Source: Paraburkholderia phenazinium (GTDB lineage Bacteria > Pseudomonadota > Gammaproteobacteria > Burkholderiales > Burkholderiaceae). Taken from it: a stretch of DNA of 64,000 nucleotides. Position 1 is the stretch's first letter, and every line of letters starts with the position of its first letter. The notes below the pieces were generated by a model. The model saw nothing but the letters and a program-made list of their open reading frames with translations, had not been told where the DNA came from and did not search any database. The stretch spans positions 124,001 to 188,000 of the forward strand of contig NZ_FSRU01000003.1 in the NCBI RefSeq assembly GCF_900142845.1. Direction: 5' to 3'. Position numbers and translations under genes: made by a program. Below, one piece after another: positions 37,619 to 48,163 of this stretch.

Positions 37619-40600
37619 ATGTCTAGCATGCACACGGTAGTTTTCGGCTGGTTCGGCGGGTCGGCCGTCTGGTTCCTTCCTCTCTTGTGGCGTCTCGTGA
37701 AGTCTGTGCTGCCAGGCGGCGTCGGGCTGCGCGGGCCCGGCACGATCCGGCTGTGGCTCGGCTTTGTCTGCGTCCTCGTGGCGAGTTGCACGCTGGAGGC
37801 GTCGCTGCTCGGCATGGTGGGCATGGTCGGCGTCGACGGCTTCGGGCATGCGCTGGCGGCCGGCTTCGGCCGGCTGCTGGGCCACGTCGGCACGCCGCTG
37901 GTGATGCTCGGCCTGCTGGTGGTGAGCCTGCCGTGGCTGCTCGAGTTTCGCTGGAGCAGTGTCGCCTTGTGGGCGGATTCGGCATTCGGCCTCGGCCTGA
38001 GCCGCGGGCTGGCCAAACGCGATGAAGACGCGCGCCGCCGCAGCACGGTCGACGACACGCTGCCTCCGTACGCCTCGACGCCAACCAATACGATGGCCCC
38101 CAGGACCAAAGGCCGCTATGCGCGTCCGACCGTGTGGCGGCCGCCGGCTGCGACGCGTGGAGCGGGTGCTGGCGCGGCCGGTCTGGCTGGCGGGAAGGAC
38201 GCGCTGGGTAAGGATGCGCTGGGGGGCGACGCGCGCGCGGCGGTTGCGGCGCCGGGCGGCGCGGGTTGGCAAGCACGAAATGCGACGCCGCGCGGTCAAG
38301 CCGCAGCGGCTGATCAGGCGGGACGGACACGGGCCGGTCCGCCGGCTTGGCAAGGCGCTGGACCGGCGCCGGCTCAGCATACCGGTGCTGCGATCGACAA
38401 GGCGGCTCCGTGGGCGCCGGCTGAACCCGTCGCGCCGGCGGGCTGGTTGCGCGAGCCGGGTTCGGCGGCGCGCGGAGCTGCAGTAGCGCGGGGCGTCGGG
38501 GCGGGGACGAGCGGCACAGCGGCTCCGTCGAAGGGAATCGTTCCTGGTCGGGTCGCACCTGGCGCGGCGCCCGCTTCCCCGGCAGCCGCGAACCGCGCGC
38601 CTTCGGCGCAACACGTCAATCAGCCGGTGCGCCCCGGCACGCCCTCCGCCGCTACGCCCGCCTCACGCCCCTCACCGGCGCCCGCTCCGACGCAAACGCA
38701 GCGACCGGTCGCCAACGCGGCGCAGGCGCATCGACATCCGGCCGTCTCCGGTTCGCGCGCCCCGAGCTTTTCGCGGCCCGCAGCAACGACCGAACACGTC
38801 ACCCCGCCCGCCAGCGTGCAGGAGACGCTGCGCAGCATCGAAGAGAACGCGGCTCGCTGGACAACCATCGCAGGCGCGAGCCTCGCTCGACGCACGGTTC
38901 CAGAGGCGATCAGGTTTGCGAACGACGTGCCCGCCATGCCGGTTGCGGAGGACGTGACGCATGAGACGCCAACGGCAGCAACCGCGCCTGCGCCTGCGCC
39001 AATTCCAGCGCCGACTCCAACGCCTATGCCGGCGAGCGAGGCGGCAACGGTCGATGCGTCCAGCGCGCCTCTGGGCGAGCCGGCCGCCGAGGCCCCCGTC
39101 ACTGCACACCACGAACTCGCCGAACCGGTGAGCTGGCCTATCGTGTCGCCTGAAGCCGGGTCGCCGGTTGACGATGCGCCGGTGGATAAACCCATTGAAG
39201 CATCCGCCCAGGTACTTCCCGCCGCCGTCGACACACCCGCGCACATGGACAGTCGCGAGGCACCGGCCACGCCGAACGTCGACCACGCGAGCGCTGCAAA
39301 TGCGATGCACGCACCTGCGGCGGAGCTCGTCATCGACAAAGCGCTCGCGCCATGGGAGACGGAAATGGACGCCGCAACGCCGCCGTCCGCGCCCGCCCCT
39401 ACCCCATCGAACGTCGTGCGCTTCCCCGGCTTCGCGGCGGCGAACGTTGCGAGCATCGACGCCCAGGCTACACGCGAGCCACTGTCGGACCCCATCGACA
39501 ATCCCGACGACGACCCGCTCGACCACGTCAGCGCCTCAACCGCCATCCACGACACCGCACCCGCTTTCGCCGGAGTCCACGACGAAGCAAGCGACGAAGC
39601 AATCGAAGAGATTTTCGCCGAACCGAACGCTACGCCCCAGGACGCCCCCACCCCCGCGCCGTTCACCCTGCCGCGCAGCGAACCGGCCAACGAACCCATC
39701 GCGCCGCGCGCTCCGGTCAGCGGCCACACGCCCACCGTATTCGAATTCCGCGCGCCCGCTGCGTCGCGGGTCGAACTGCCGACGCTCGACCTGCTCGCGC
39801 GCGCCGACACCGATGTCGAACCCGTCTCCGAAGAACGGCTCGCCGAAACCGGCCAGTTGATCGAGCAGCGCCTGCAGGAGTTCAAGGTGCCGGTGACGGT
39901 GGTGGGCGCATCGGCCGGCCCGGTGATCACGCGCTTCGAAGTCGAGCCCGCGCTCGGCGTACGCGGCAGCCAGATCGTCGGCCTGATGAAGGACCTCTCG
40001 CGCGGCCTCGGCCTCACCTCGATCCGCGTGGTCGAGACGATCCCCGGCAAGACCTGCATGGGTCTCGAGCTACCGAACGCGAAGCGTCAGACCATCCGCC
40101 TGTCGGAAATCCTCGAGGCGAACGTCTACCAGCATTCGCACTCCATGCTCACGCTCGCAATGGGCAAGGACATCACCGGTCATCCGGTGGTCGCCGATCT
40201 CGCCAAAGCGCCGCACATGCTGGTGGCCGGCACGACCGGCTCGGGCAAGTCGGTGGCGATCAACGCGATGATCGTGTCGCTGCTCTACAAGGCGACGCCC
40301 GAAGAAGTGCGGTTGATCATGATCGACCCGAAGATGCTCGAACTGTCGGTCTACGAAGGGATTCCGCATCTGCTCGCCCCGGTCGTCACCGACATGAAGC
40401 TCGCCGCCAACGCGCTCAACTGGTGTGTCGGCGAAATGGAGAAGCGCTACCGGCTGATGTCGGCGGTCGGCGTGCGTAATCTCGCCGGCTTCAATCAGAA
40501 AATCCGCGATGCCGAGGCCGCCGGCAAGAAGCTCGGCAATCCGTTTTCGTTGACGCCCGAAGCCCCCGAACCGCTCGCCACGCTGCCGCTGATCGTGGTA

Positions 40601-41245
40601 GTGATCGACGAGCTGGCCGACCTGATGATGGTCGCCGGCAAGAAGATCGAAGAACTGATTGCGCGGCTCGCGCAGAAAGCGCGCGCCGCCGGCATCCACC
40701 TGATCCTCGCCACCCAGCGCCCGTCCGTCGATGTGATCACCGGCCTCATCAAGGCCAACATTCCGACCCGGGTCGCCTTCCAGGTGTCCTCGAAGATCGA
40801 CTCGCGCACGATTCTCGACCAGATGGGCGCCGAATCGCTGCTCGGCCAGGGCGACATGCTGTTCCTGCCGCCGGGCACCGGCTATCCGCAGCGCGTGCAC
40901 GGCGCGTTCGTCGCCGACGAGGAAGTGCATCGGATCGTCGAATATCTGAAGCAGTTCGGCGAGCCGCAATACGAAGAAGGCATTCTCGACGGCCCCGCCA
41001 GCGAAGGCGCGACCCAGGACCTGTTCGGCGACGCGCCGGACGCCGAAGCCGATCCGCTCTACGACGAAGCCGTCGCCTTCGTGGTGCGCACGCGGCGCGC
41101 GTCGATCTCGTCAGTGCAGCGGCAATTGCGCATTGGCTACAACCGCGCAGCGCGACTCGTCGAACAGATGGAAACGGCGGGACTGGTGTCGTCGATGGGC
41201 ATCAACGGCAGCCGCGAAGTGCTCGCACCGGGACCGGCTGAATAG
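37619..41245 (+). CDS. ftsK: FtsK/SpoIIIE-type DNA translocase with a long linker
   Basis: A 1208-residue protein. The first 135 residues hold three or four hydrophobic helices (the membrane anchor). Residues about 135-735 are a low-complexity linker very rich in Ala, Pro and Thr. The motor domain follows (about 735-1130), with Walker [11 protein letters not shown] at about 868 and Walker [12 protein letters not shown] gamma winged-helix domain (about 1140-1208, [22 protein letters not shown]) would read KOPS sites. It pumps DNA at the division septum and activates XerCD recombination at dif. The start is poorly defined (no clear ribosome binding site). Confidence 0.92.
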   Translation: MSSMHTVVFGWFGGSAVWFLPLLWRLVKSVLPGGVGLRGPGTIRLWLGFVCVLVASCTLEASLLGMVGMVGVDGFGHALAAGFGRLLGHVGTPLVMLGLLVVSLPWLLEFRWSSVALWADSAFGLGLSRGLAKRDEDARRRSTVDDTLPPYASTPTNTMAPRTKGRYARPTVWRPPAATRGAGAGAAGLAGGKDALGKDALGGDARAAVAAPGGAGWQARNATPRGQAAAADQAGRTRAGPPAWQGAGPAPAQHTGAAIDKAAPWAPAEPVAPAGWLREPGSAARGAAVARGVGAGTSGTAAPSKGIVPGRVAPGAAPASPAAANRAPSAQHVNQPVRPGTPSAATPASRPSPAPAPTQTQRPVANAAQAHRHPAVSGSRAPSFSRPAATTEHVTPPASVQETLRSIEENAARWTTIAGASLARRTVPEAIRFANDVPAMPVAEDVTHETPTAATAPAPAPIPAPTPTPMPASEAATVDASSAPLGEPAAEAPVTAHHELAEPVSWPIVSPEAGSPVDDAPVDKPIEASAQVLPAAVDTPAHMDSREAPATPNVDHASAANAMHAPAAELVIDKALAPWETEMDAATPPSAPAPTPSNVVRFPGFAAANVASIDAQATREPLSDPIDNPDDDPLDHVSASTAIHDTAPAFAGVHDEASDEAIEEIFAEPNATPQDAPTPAPFTLPRSEPANEPIAPRAPVSGHTPTVFEFRAPAASRVELPTLDLLARADTDVEPVSEERLAETGQLIEQRLQEFKVPVTVVGASAGPVITRFEVEPALGVRGSQIVGLMKDLSRGLGLTSIRVVETIPGKTCMGLELPNAKRQTIRLSEILEANVYQHSHSMLTLAMGKDITGHPVVADLAKAPHMLVAGTTGSGKSVAINAMIVSLLYKATPEEVRLIMIDPKMLELSVYEGIPHLLAPVVTDMKLAANALNWCVGEMEKRYRLMSAVGVRNLAGFNQKIRDAEAAGKKLGNPFSLTPEAPEPLATLPLIVVVIDELADLMMVAGKKIEELIARLAQKARAAGIHLILATQRPSVDVITGLIKANIPTRVAFQVSSKIDSRTILDQMGAESLLGQGDMLFLPPGTGYPQRVHGAFVADEEVHRIVEYLKQFGEPQYEEGILDGPASEGATQDLFGDAPDAEADPLYDEAVAFVVRTRRASISSVQRQLRIGYNRAARLVEQMETAGLVSSMGINGSREVLAPGPAE

Positions 41246-41273
41246 GCGAAAGCCGCTGCTGCGTCAGAAAATG

Positions 41274-41317
41274 AAACGGGCCTCGGAGGCATGCATGCTT
41301 CCGAGGCCCGTTTTGCT
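41274..41317 (+). terminator. Rho-independent terminator after ftsK
   Basis: AAACGGGCCTCGGA (41274-41287) pairs with 41300-41313 in a 14-bp stem whose loop is itself nearly self-complementary, followed by TTTTGCTT. It lies about 30 bases after the ftsK stop. Confidence 0.8.
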
Positions 41318-41373
41318 TAGGGTTCAAGACGCCTTAGGACACCGCTTCGTGACGCCACGTCACCCCCCCAACC

Positions 41374-42654
41374 TCATGACGGCGACACCAGCTTGAAATC
41401 CACCGGCGAGCCGATCTCAATCCGCTTCGGATTCGCCTCGAGCAAACCGGTCTGCTGATCGCGCCTGAACACATACGCGGTGTCGCTGTTCTGATTGCCG
41501 ACGATCAGCCAGTTACCGGTCGGATCGATGGCAAACTCGCGCGGCGACTTGCCGAGGCTCGACTGCCGGCCCACCAGTTTCAGATGGCCGTTCGCCGCGT
41601 CAACCGCGAAGATCACAATCTCGTTCGCGTCGCCGCGGTTGGTCGCGTAGAGGAAGCGTCCGTCCGGCGACAGATGGATTGCCGCTGCCCCCACCTGCCC
41701 CTTGAAGCCCGGCTGCGTGAGCGGCGACACCTGCAGCAGCGTGAGCTTGCCGTCGTCGTAGCGGAACGTACTGACCGTCGCAGCCAGTTCGCTCGTCAGA
41801 TATGCGTACTTGCCGTCCGCTCCAAACACCAGGTGACGCGGACCGCTGCCGGCCTTCACATCCGTATAACGCCACTCGGTCGGACCGAACAGGCCGCGGC
41901 TGCCATCCGGCGTGTAGCGGTACGAGTACAGCTTGTCCGCGCCGAGATCCTGCGCGAACAGATACTGGCCGTCCGGCGAGAACACGGTTGAATGCACATG
42001 CGAGTTGTCCTGACGACCCTTCACCGGACCGCCGCCTTCATGATGCACGGTCAGCACCGCCTGACCCACCTGGCCGTCCGCCTGCAGCGGGAACACCGCG
42101 AAGCTGCCGCCCGGGTCCGCCGCCACCGAATAGTTCGCGGTCAGCAGATACTTGCCGTCCGGCGAAATCTTCAGATAGCACGGGTCGTTGCCCTCCGCCG
42201 ACACCTTGTTGAGAAAGGTCAACTGGCCGCTCGCCGGATCGAAGCCGAACGCGCTGATGCCGCCGCGTTGCGTGGCCGGGCCGTTGTCGCCGGGCAGTTC
42301 GTTGACCGCGTACACATGGCGGCGGTCGCTGCTCACCACGAGATACGACGGGTTGACCGTCTGCGCGACCGACACGCGGGTGGCCTCGCCGGTCTTCGTA
42401 TCGAACCGGTAGACGTAGAGCCCTTCGCTCTTGCCGCCCGTGTAGGTGCCGACAATCATGTCGTAGACGCCGTCGGCCGGTGCCGGGCCGGCGTCCTGGG
42501 CAAACGCATGGGTAGCGACAATCGAGACCATGAGCACGAAACCTTTTATGATCGAACGGACAGACCGGGCAGATGGCGTCAAGGCGGCCTTCCGGACAGG
42601 TTGAAGCGAAGAGTGTGACGCGGCGCTTGCGGCGGCTTGGGCACTACGATGCAT
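41374..42654 (-). CDS. secreted lactonase-type seven-bladed propeller protein
   Basis: A 426-residue protein of the lactonase / 6-phosphogluconolactonase (PgL) family, here with a signal peptide (about 35-52, IIKGFVLMVSIVATHAFAQ) after a basic N-terminal extension. The propeller begins VGTYTGGKSEGLYVYRFD and shows repeated blades such as VSSDRRHVYAVNEL, KISPDGKYLLTANY, FSPDGQYLFAQDLG and LSPDGRFLYATNRG, ending PTGNWLIVGNQNSDTAYVF. AGGAGG lies five bases upstream of the ATG. Cytoplasmic PgL acts on 6-phosphogluconolactone; a periplasmic form likely has another lactone or substrate. Confidence 0.85.
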   Translation of the reverse strand: MHRSAQAAASAASHSSLQPVRKAALTPSARSVRSIIKGFVLMVSIVATHAFAQDAGPAPADGVYDMIVGTYTGGKSEGLYVYRFDTKTGEATRVSVAQTVNPSYLVVSSDRRHVYAVNELPGDNGPATQRGGISAFGFDPASGQLTFLNKVSAEGNDPCYLKISPDGKYLLTANYSVAADPGGSFAVFPLQADGQVGQAVLTVHHEGGGPVKGRQDNSHVHSTVFSPDGQYLFAQDLGADKLYSYRYTPDGSRGLFGPTEWRYTDVKAGSGPRHLVFGADGKYAYLTSELAATVSTFRYDDGKLTLLQVSPLTQPGFKGQVGAAAIHLSPDGRFLYATNRGDANEIVIFAVDAANGHLKLVGRQSSLGKSPREFAIDPTGNWLIVGNQNSDTAYVFRRDQQTGLLEANPKRIEIGSPVDFKLVSPS

Positions 42655-42739
42655 GTCGACCTCCTGGACATCGGGTTATTCGGTTTTGATGGTGTCGCTG
42701 GTCTGCCACGCGATTTGGAACGTTTTAGTTATCCGCGCC

Positions 42740-42745
42740 AGTATA
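42740..42745 (-). promoter_or_regulatory. -10-like TATACT upstream of the lactonase gene
   Basis: A TATACT hexamer on the minus strand about 85 bases upstream of the lactonase start codon. The -35 region is weak (CTCAAC), so this is only a candidate. Confidence 0.35.
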
Positions 42746-42872
42746 GAAGATAGAAGCCAGGCGTTGAGCCGGATCGCGCAGCCCGCAAGGCTGGCAACCG
42801 GTGTTGGCGGGCGGTGCACCCTGCTGCCCATGAGAACCCTCTCTCACACCCGTCTCACCACTCGGAGTCTCA

Positions 42873-43025
42873 ATGAACATCACCCTCAGCCTGGGCCCCG
42901 TCGTTTCGCTGATCGCCGGCATCCTCATCCTCGTGATGCCGCGTCTGCTCAATTACATCGTCGCGATCTATCTGGTCATCATCGGGGTGATCGGCATCTT
43001 CGGCGTAGGCGCTTCGCACTTTTGA
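42873..43025 (+). CDS. DUF3096 family small membrane protein
   Basis: A 50-residue protein of two hydrophobic helices (MNITLSLGPVVSLIAGILIL and YIVAIYLVIIGVIGIFGV) with a turn between them, matching the DUF3096 family of short inner-membrane proteins. The ATG has GGAG eight bases upstream. The function is unknown. It is too short for routine gene finders and is divergent from the lactonase gene. Confidence 0.8.
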   Translation: MNITLSLGPVVSLIAGILILVMPRLLNYIVAIYLVIIGVIGIFGVGASHF

Positions 43026-43134
43026 GTTCGAGCGACTGGCGTGCGGACACAACCGGACGGCCCGTTGGCCCTGCCCGGCTGACGCGAAGTCAAGCGCAGG
43101 AGTCGACCCAGCCCCTCGGGATTACCCGCGTGGC

Positions 43135-43380
43135 TTAGCCGTTCGCGAGCTGGTCGAGCCGCAGACGTCCCTGCAGCGACAGGCCGCCGACGGCATAATG
43201 GCCGTCACCCTCCCGATGACGCTTGAAGCAGGCCCGCTCGATCAGGAACAGGGCAGCGGCCTGCATCCCGTTGCGGGACAGGCCGAGGCGGCCGGCATCG
43301 AGCGGCAGCATGGAATCGTCAGCGAGTTCGCTGGCGGCCGAGAGAATGGTGATGCAATCGGATTTCGACGGGTTCAGCAT
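43135..43380 (-). CDS. small conserved hypothetical protein
   Basis: An 81-residue soluble protein (MLNPSKSDCITILSAASELADDSMLPLDAGRLG...) with an alpha-helical, Leu-rich pattern and no membrane segment. GAGGA lies about eight bases upstream of the ATG at 43380. No family is recognised; it could be a small regulator or structural protein. Confidence 0.6.
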   Translation of the reverse strand: MLNPSKSDCITILSAASELADDSMLPLDAGRLGLSRNGMQAAALFLIERACFKRHREGDGHYAVGGLSLQGRLRLDQLANG

Positions 43381-43678
43381 GGCTTTCGTCCTCGAAAACA
43401 GCGTTTGCGTGCGCGATAGACCGGCCTTCCCACGCCTGCGGCCCAATCTTCGCCCATCATCCAAAAGTCCGATTGTAGGCAGCGCTATCTCAAAATGCCA
43501 ATGCGAAGTTGCCCCGAATCTGCCGCAAGCTGTCCCGAGGTTGTCCCGCTTTTGCCTGTCAGACCGGCTGAACCAAACCGCATGGCACAGGTCCGGTACT
43601 AAACAAAGCCCCGGGGCGTTCCGGGCGTACGCTTGACACGCCGGCCACGCCCCGCTCATTCCGCTTACCCAGTCACCT

Positions 43679-45559
43679 ATGCCCGCACTCATCGAAGACT
43701 ATGCCCTCGTCGGCGACGGCCACACCGCCGCACTGATCTCCCGTGACGGTTCCGTCGACTGGCTCTGCTGGCCGCGGTTCGACTCCGGCGCGTGCTTCGC
43801 CGCCCTGCTCGGCACGGAAAAAAACGGCCGCTGGCTGATCGCGCCCGTCTCCGACACGCCGGCGAAGATCACCCGCCGCTATCGCGGCGAAACGCTGATC
43901 CTCGAGACCGATTTCGAAACCGACGAAGGTGCGGTCACCGTGATCGACTTCATGCCGCCCGGCAACGGCTGGTCGGAGCTGGTGCGCATCGTCGTGGGCC
44001 GGCGCGGCACCGTGCGCATGAAGATGGAACTGGTGCTGCGTTTCGATTACGGCTTTTCGATTCCGTGGGTCAGCCGCCTGAAGCACGACAGCGGCATCAA
44101 GGCGATCGTCGGGCCGGATACCGCTGTGCTGCGCACGCCCGTCGAGCTGCGCGGCGAGAACATGCACACCGTCGCCGAGTTCACGGTATCGCCCGGCGAA
44201 CGGGTGCCGTTTGCACTCGCTTATTCGCCGTCGCACCTGCGCATTCCGCCGGCCCGCGATCCGCACACCGCCCTCGCACGGACCGAGAACCACTGGCTCG
44301 AGTGGTCGGCGCGCAGCACGGTCGAAGGCAAGTACGCCGCGCCGATCCGCCGCTCGCTGATTACGCTCAAGGCGCTCGCCTACGAGCCGACCGGCGGCAT
44401 CGTGGCGGCGCCTACCACGTCGCTCCCCGAGCAGCTGGGCGGCACGCGCAACTGGGACTACCGCTATTGCTGGCTGCGCGACGCCACCATCACGCTGCTC
44501 GCCATGATGCGCGGCGGCTACTTCGACGAAGCGCGCGCGTGGCGCAGCTGGCTGGCTCGCGTGATGGCCGGCGCGCCCGAGCAGTTGCAGATCATGTACG
44601 GGATCAGCGGCGAACGGCGCCTGCCGGAGTTCGAGGTGGACTGGCTGCCCGGCTACCAGGGCGCGAAGCCGGTGCGCATCGGCAACAATGCGGCCGGCCA
44701 GCTTCAGCTCGATGTGTACGGCGAAGTGATGAACGCACTGCATCTCGCGCGCGTGGGCGGCCTGCAAGCGGACGAGACCACCTGGAACGTGCAGTGCGAG
44801 ATGCTCGAACACCTGGAAACGATCTGGCAGGAACCCGACGAAGGCATCTGGGAAACGCGCGGCGGCCGCCAGCATTTCACCTTCTCGAAGGTGATGGCCT
44901 GGGTGGCGTTCGATCGCGCGATCAAGTCCGCCGAATCGTTCGAGCTGCCCGGCCCGCTCGACCACTGGCGCGAGATTCGCGAGCAGATTCACGCGACGGT
45001 CTGCGAGAAAAGCTGGAATCCCCAGCTCAACGCCTTCACCCAGGTGTTCGGCGGCGACGAACTCGACGCGAGCGTGCTGCTGCTGCCGCAGGTGGGCTTC
45101 CTGCCGCCGTCGGATCCGCGCGTGATCGGCACGCTCGCCGCTACCGAGAAATACCTGCTGCGCGACGGCTTCGTGATGCGCTACCGCACGACGGAAGTCG
45201 ACGACGGCCTGCCGCCCGGCGAGGGTACCTTCCTCGCGTGCAGCTTCTGGATGGTGGACAACCTCGCGATGCAGGGACGTGTCGCCGAAGCGGAGGCCAT
45301 GTACGAACGCCTGCTCGCGCTCGTCAACGACGTCGGTCTGCTGGCGGAGGAATACGACCCGGCCGCGAAGCGCCTCGTCGGCAACTTCCCGCAGGCGTTT
45401 TCGCACGTGGCGCTGGTGCACACCGGGCTGAACCTGATGAAACACGAGCAGGAAATGGCGAGAGCGGCCGGACAGCCGCCGCATAACGGCACGGAGACGG
45501 GCAAACTTGACCCTGCGGCAACCCCGTATAGCGGCACGGCAACATCGCCCGTACCATGA
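43679..45559 (+). CDS. glycoside hydrolase family 15 protein (glucoamylase/trehalase-like)
   Basis: A 626-residue GH15 enzyme. The N-terminal super-sandwich domain (about 1-230, PALIEDYALVGDGHTAALISRDGSVDWLCWPRFDSGACFA) is followed by the (alpha/alpha)6 barrel with RNWDYRYCWLRDATITL, the proton-donor region EPDEGIWE (E388) and the base region LLAEEYD (E557/E558). The family cleaves alpha-glucosidic bonds (starch, trehalose) with inversion. There is no signal peptide, so it acts on intracellular glucans or trehalose. It is not near glycogen or trehalose genes here. Confidence 0.9.
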   Translation: MPALIEDYALVGDGHTAALISRDGSVDWLCWPRFDSGACFAALLGTEKNGRWLIAPVSDTPAKITRRYRGETLILETDFETDEGAVTVIDFMPPGNGWSELVRIVVGRRGTVRMKMELVLRFDYGFSIPWVSRLKHDSGIKAIVGPDTAVLRTPVELRGENMHTVAEFTVSPGERVPFALAYSPSHLRIPPARDPHTALARTENHWLEWSARSTVEGKYAAPIRRSLITLKALAYEPTGGIVAAPTTSLPEQLGGTRNWDYRYCWLRDATITLLAMMRGGYFDEARAWRSWLARVMAGAPEQLQIMYGISGERRLPEFEVDWLPGYQGAKPVRIGNNAAGQLQLDVYGEVMNALHLARVGGLQADETTWNVQCEMLEHLETIWQEPDEGIWETRGGRQHFTFSKVMAWVAFDRAIKSAESFELPGPLDHWREIREQIHATVCEKSWNPQLNAFTQVFGGDELDASVLLLPQVGFLPPSDPRVIGTLAATEKYLLRDGFVMRYRTTEVDDGLPPGEGTFLACSFWMVDNLAMQGRVAEAEAMYERLLALVNDVGLLAEEYDPAAKRLVGNFPQAFSHVALVHTGLNLMKHEQEMARAAGQPPHNGTETGKLDPAATPYSGTATSPVP

Positions 45560-45601
45560 GTTAATGACGTTTTAGCTGCCAGGGGGCGTCGCGTTGCTGC
45601 A

Positions 45602-45630
45602 TTGCACAAATATACTTTGTCCGATATCAT
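45602..45630 (+). promoter_or_regulatory. sigma70-type promoter for phaZ
   Basis: TTGCAC (45602-45607) is followed after 17 bases by TATCAT (45625-45630), a good match in spacing and sequence. Transcription would start near 45637, about 105 bases upstream of the phaZ start codon. Confidence 0.6.
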
Positions 45631-45741
45631 CAAACGAGACTCTTGGCCGATAATCAAGCGCCTACAACCACAACGGCCCGCTGCAACGCGAAACGCGTGT
45701 TTGCGAAGCCCCATGCGAATCGCCCCAACGCCGGAGCACCC

Positions 45742-47019
45742 ATGCTCTATCAACTGCATGAATTCCAGCGGGCTCTGCTCAGCCCGCTGACCGCCTGGGC
45801 CCAGGCCGCGTCGAAATCCTTCGCGAATCCGGCCAGCCCTTTCGCCTATGTGCCAGGCGCCACACGTCTTTCCGCCGGTTACGAATTGCTCTACCGGCTA
45901 GGCAAAGACTACGAAAAACCCGAATTCAACCTGCACCAGATTGTTAAGGATGGTCATAACATCCCGATCATCGAACAGGCGATCGTCGAGAAGCCGTTCT
46001 GCCGTCTGCTGCGTTTCAAGCGTTTCGCCGACGACAGCGGCGCTGTCAGCCAACTGAAAGACGAGCCGGTCGTGCTGGTGTGTGCGCCGTTGTCCGGCCA
46101 CCACTCCACGCTGCTGCGCGACACGGTGCGCACGCTGCTGCAGGACCACAAGGTGTACATCACCGACTGGATCGACGCACGCATGGTGCCGCTCGAAGAC
46201 GGCGCGTTCCACCTCGACGATTACGTTGCTTATATTCAGGAATTCATCCGTCACATCGGCGCCAAAGATCTGCACGTGATCTCCGTGTGCCAGCCTACAG
46301 TGCCGGTGCTGGCCGCCATTTCGCTGATGGCGAGCCGCGGCGAAGAAACGCCGCGCACGATGACGATGATGGGCGGCCCGATCGACGCGCGTAAGAGCCC
46401 GACCTCGGTCAACTCGCTCGCCACGCAGCACTCGTTCGAATGGTTCGACAACAACGTGATCTACACGGTGCCGCCGAACTATCCGGGCGTGGGCCGCAAG
46501 GTCTATCCGGGCTTCCTGCAACACACGGGTTTTGTGGCCATGAATCCGGAACGGCACGCGGCCTCGCATTGGGATTACTACCAGAGCCTCTTGCGCGGCG
46601 ACGAAGACGACGCCGAAGCGCACCGCCGTTTCTATGACGAGTACAACGCGGTGCTCGACATGGACGCCGACTATTACCTCGACACGATTCGCGTCGTCTT
46701 CCAGGAATTCCGTCTGGCTGAAGGCACCTGGGACGTGGCCGGCGAGCGCGTGCGGCCACAGGACATCAAGAAGACCGCCCTCTTCACGATTGAAGGCGAG
46801 CTCGACGACATCTCCGGCGACGGTCAGACGCGCGCCGCTCAGGACCTGTGCAGCGGCATTCCGGCGGAGCACAAGCAGCATTTCACCGCGGAAAAGTGCG
46901 GCCACTACGGCATTTTCTCGGGCCGCCGCTGGCGCACCATCATTTATCCGCAACTGCGTGACTTCATCCTTGCCCACAACAAGGCACCCAAGGTCGCGAA
47001 GGAAAAAGTCGAAGCCTGA
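45742..47019 (+). CDS. phaZ: intracellular poly-3-hydroxybutyrate depolymerase
   Basis: A 425-residue enzyme that mobilises intracellular PHB granules. The start MLYQLHEFQRALLSPLTAWAQ and internal blocks (LSGHHSTLLRDTVRTLLQDHKVYITDWIDARMVP; MTMMGGPIDARKSPT) match Cupriavidus PhaZa1-type depolymerases as I know them. The nucleophile is Cys183 in SVCQPTVPVLA, typical of this cytosolic group, rather than the Ser of secreted depolymerases. There is no signal peptide. An upstream in-frame start was rejected because the family begins at MLYQ. Confidence 0.93.
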   Translation: MLYQLHEFQRALLSPLTAWAQAASKSFANPASPFAYVPGATRLSAGYELLYRLGKDYEKPEFNLHQIVKDGHNIPIIEQAIVEKPFCRLLRFKRFADDSGAVSQLKDEPVVLVCAPLSGHHSTLLRDTVRTLLQDHKVYITDWIDARMVPLEDGAFHLDDYVAYIQEFIRHIGAKDLHVISVCQPTVPVLAAISLMASRGEETPRTMTMMGGPIDARKSPTSVNSLATQHSFEWFDNNVIYTVPPNYPGVGRKVYPGFLQHTGFVAMNPERHAASHWDYYQSLLRGDEDDAEAHRRFYDEYNAVLDMDADYYLDTIRVVFQEFRLAEGTWDVAGERVRPQDIKKTALFTIEGELDDISGDGQTRAAQDLCSGIPAEHKQHFTAEKCGHYGIFSGRRWRTIIYPQLRDFILAHNKAPKVAKEKVEA

Positions 47020-47089
47020 AGGCAACGGCATGGCGCGATTCGGGTAAACCGGGACGTCAGCCAGAAGGTTGCGCGCGCATCGAACGCAA

Positions 47090-47121
47090 AACAACGGCCC
47101 CTGCAAGGGGCCGTTGTTGTT
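47090..47121 (+). terminator. Rho-independent terminator after phaZ
   Basis: ACAACGGCCCCT (47091-47102) pairs with AGGGGCCGTTGT (47106-47117) in a perfect 12-bp stem with a 3-base loop. The T-rich tail (TGTTTGAG) is interrupted. It lies about 70 bases after the phaZ stop. Confidence 0.75.
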
Positions 47122-47288
47122 TGAGGCTCGCGAAAGCGCGCGCGGCGTCACCCGCACGCCTGCACCCCGATCGCGCGCTTCGCGCCGCCAGATAGCCGCG
47201 CGTGGCGCCTAACACCTGGCTCGGCGTGGTTAGGCGTGGTTCGGCCTGGGTGACCTTAGCGCCTGACTCGCCTGGCTTAGCGCGTGTT

Positions 47289-47921
47289 CTAGCGTCTAAG
47301 CAGATACGCGAGCAGCAACTCGGTGTTCATCTGCACGACTTCGCTACGCTCGGAAGCGCTGCTGAAATCGCGGCCGAGTGTCGCCTCCAGCGTGAAGCGA
47401 TTCGACACGATGTAGTAGCCGAGGCCCGAGAGCGTGACGTAAAAGCGCAGCGGGTCGACATTGGTGCGGAACAGACCCGCGCGCTGGCCGCGTTCGAGAA
47501 TGCTGCCCAGCGTCGCCACAATGGGCGAGATCATCTCCCGGATGCGCGTGGACTTCTGCATGTAGCGCGCCTCGTGCAGATTCTCATTGTTGATGAGACG
47601 CAGCAGCTCCGGATGATCCCGGTAGTAGTCCCACACAAAATGCGCAAGACGCGTAATGGCCTCGACCGGTGCAATACCGTTCAGGTCGAGCGTGCGCTCG
47701 GCCTCCGTGAGCGCGCCGAAGGCGTGTTCGAGGACGGCCGTGAAAAGCTGCTCCTTGCTACCGAAGTAGTAATAGAGCATGCGTTCATTGGTTTCCGCGC
47801 GGCGGGCGATCTGGTCGACGCGTGCGCCGAACAACCCACCATTTGCAAATTCCTCAGCTGCCGCGAGCAGAATACGGCGCCGGGTGCCTTCAGGATCTCT
47901 TTTGATTTTCGGCTGATTCAT
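47289..47921 (-). CDS. TetR family transcriptional regulator
   Basis: A 210-residue regulator with the TetR DNA-binding domain near the N-terminus (GTRRRILLAAAEEFANGGLFGARVDQIARRAETNERMLYYYFGSKEQLF) and a helical ligand domain. The ATG at 47921 gives the usual short lead to helix 1; an in-frame ATG at 48008 is possible. It is divergent from the RnfB gene, and 47922-48163 carries AT-rich stretches and a TTTCGAAA palindrome (48034-48041). The ligand and regulon are unknown, but control of itself or rnfB is likely. Confidence 0.88.
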   Translation of the reverse strand: MNQPKIKRDPEGTRRRILLAAAEEFANGGLFGARVDQIARRAETNERMLYYYFGSKEQLFTAVLEHAFGALTEAERTLDLNGIAPVEAITRLAHFVWDYYRDHPELLRLINNENLHEARYMQKSTRIREMISPIVATLGSILERGQRAGLFRTNVDPLRFYVTLSGLGYYIVSNRFTLEATLGRDFSSASERSEVVQMNTELLLAYLLRR

Positions 47922-48066
47922 GGTGGCATCATCGTGAGCCGCGTTATCCGGATCGCGCCGCCGGCCTCTCCTCGGGCCTTGCACCGACAGCGTTAGCGGG
48001 CGCGCCATGGTTGGGGGACACCCTTCTGCGGTCTTTCGAAAAAGCGCTTCGATTATGGCACATGGT

Positions 48067-48099
48067 TTGACAATCGCAATCGGGGAAATCGGCGATAAT
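48067..48099 (+). promoter_or_regulatory. candidate promoter for rnfB-nth
   Basis: A consensus -35 TTGACA (48067-48072) is followed by GATAAT (48094-48099), but the spacer of 21 bases is longer than the usual 17, so this is weak. An ATCGC...GCGAT inverted pair lies inside the spacer. It is 65 bases upstream of the rnfB start. Confidence 0.35.
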
Positions 48100-48163
48100 G
48101 TGCTATTTCCCCTACGCCTGACGGAGCCAGCCAAAGCCGAGCTGCGCCCGTCTGTCGCCGAGC

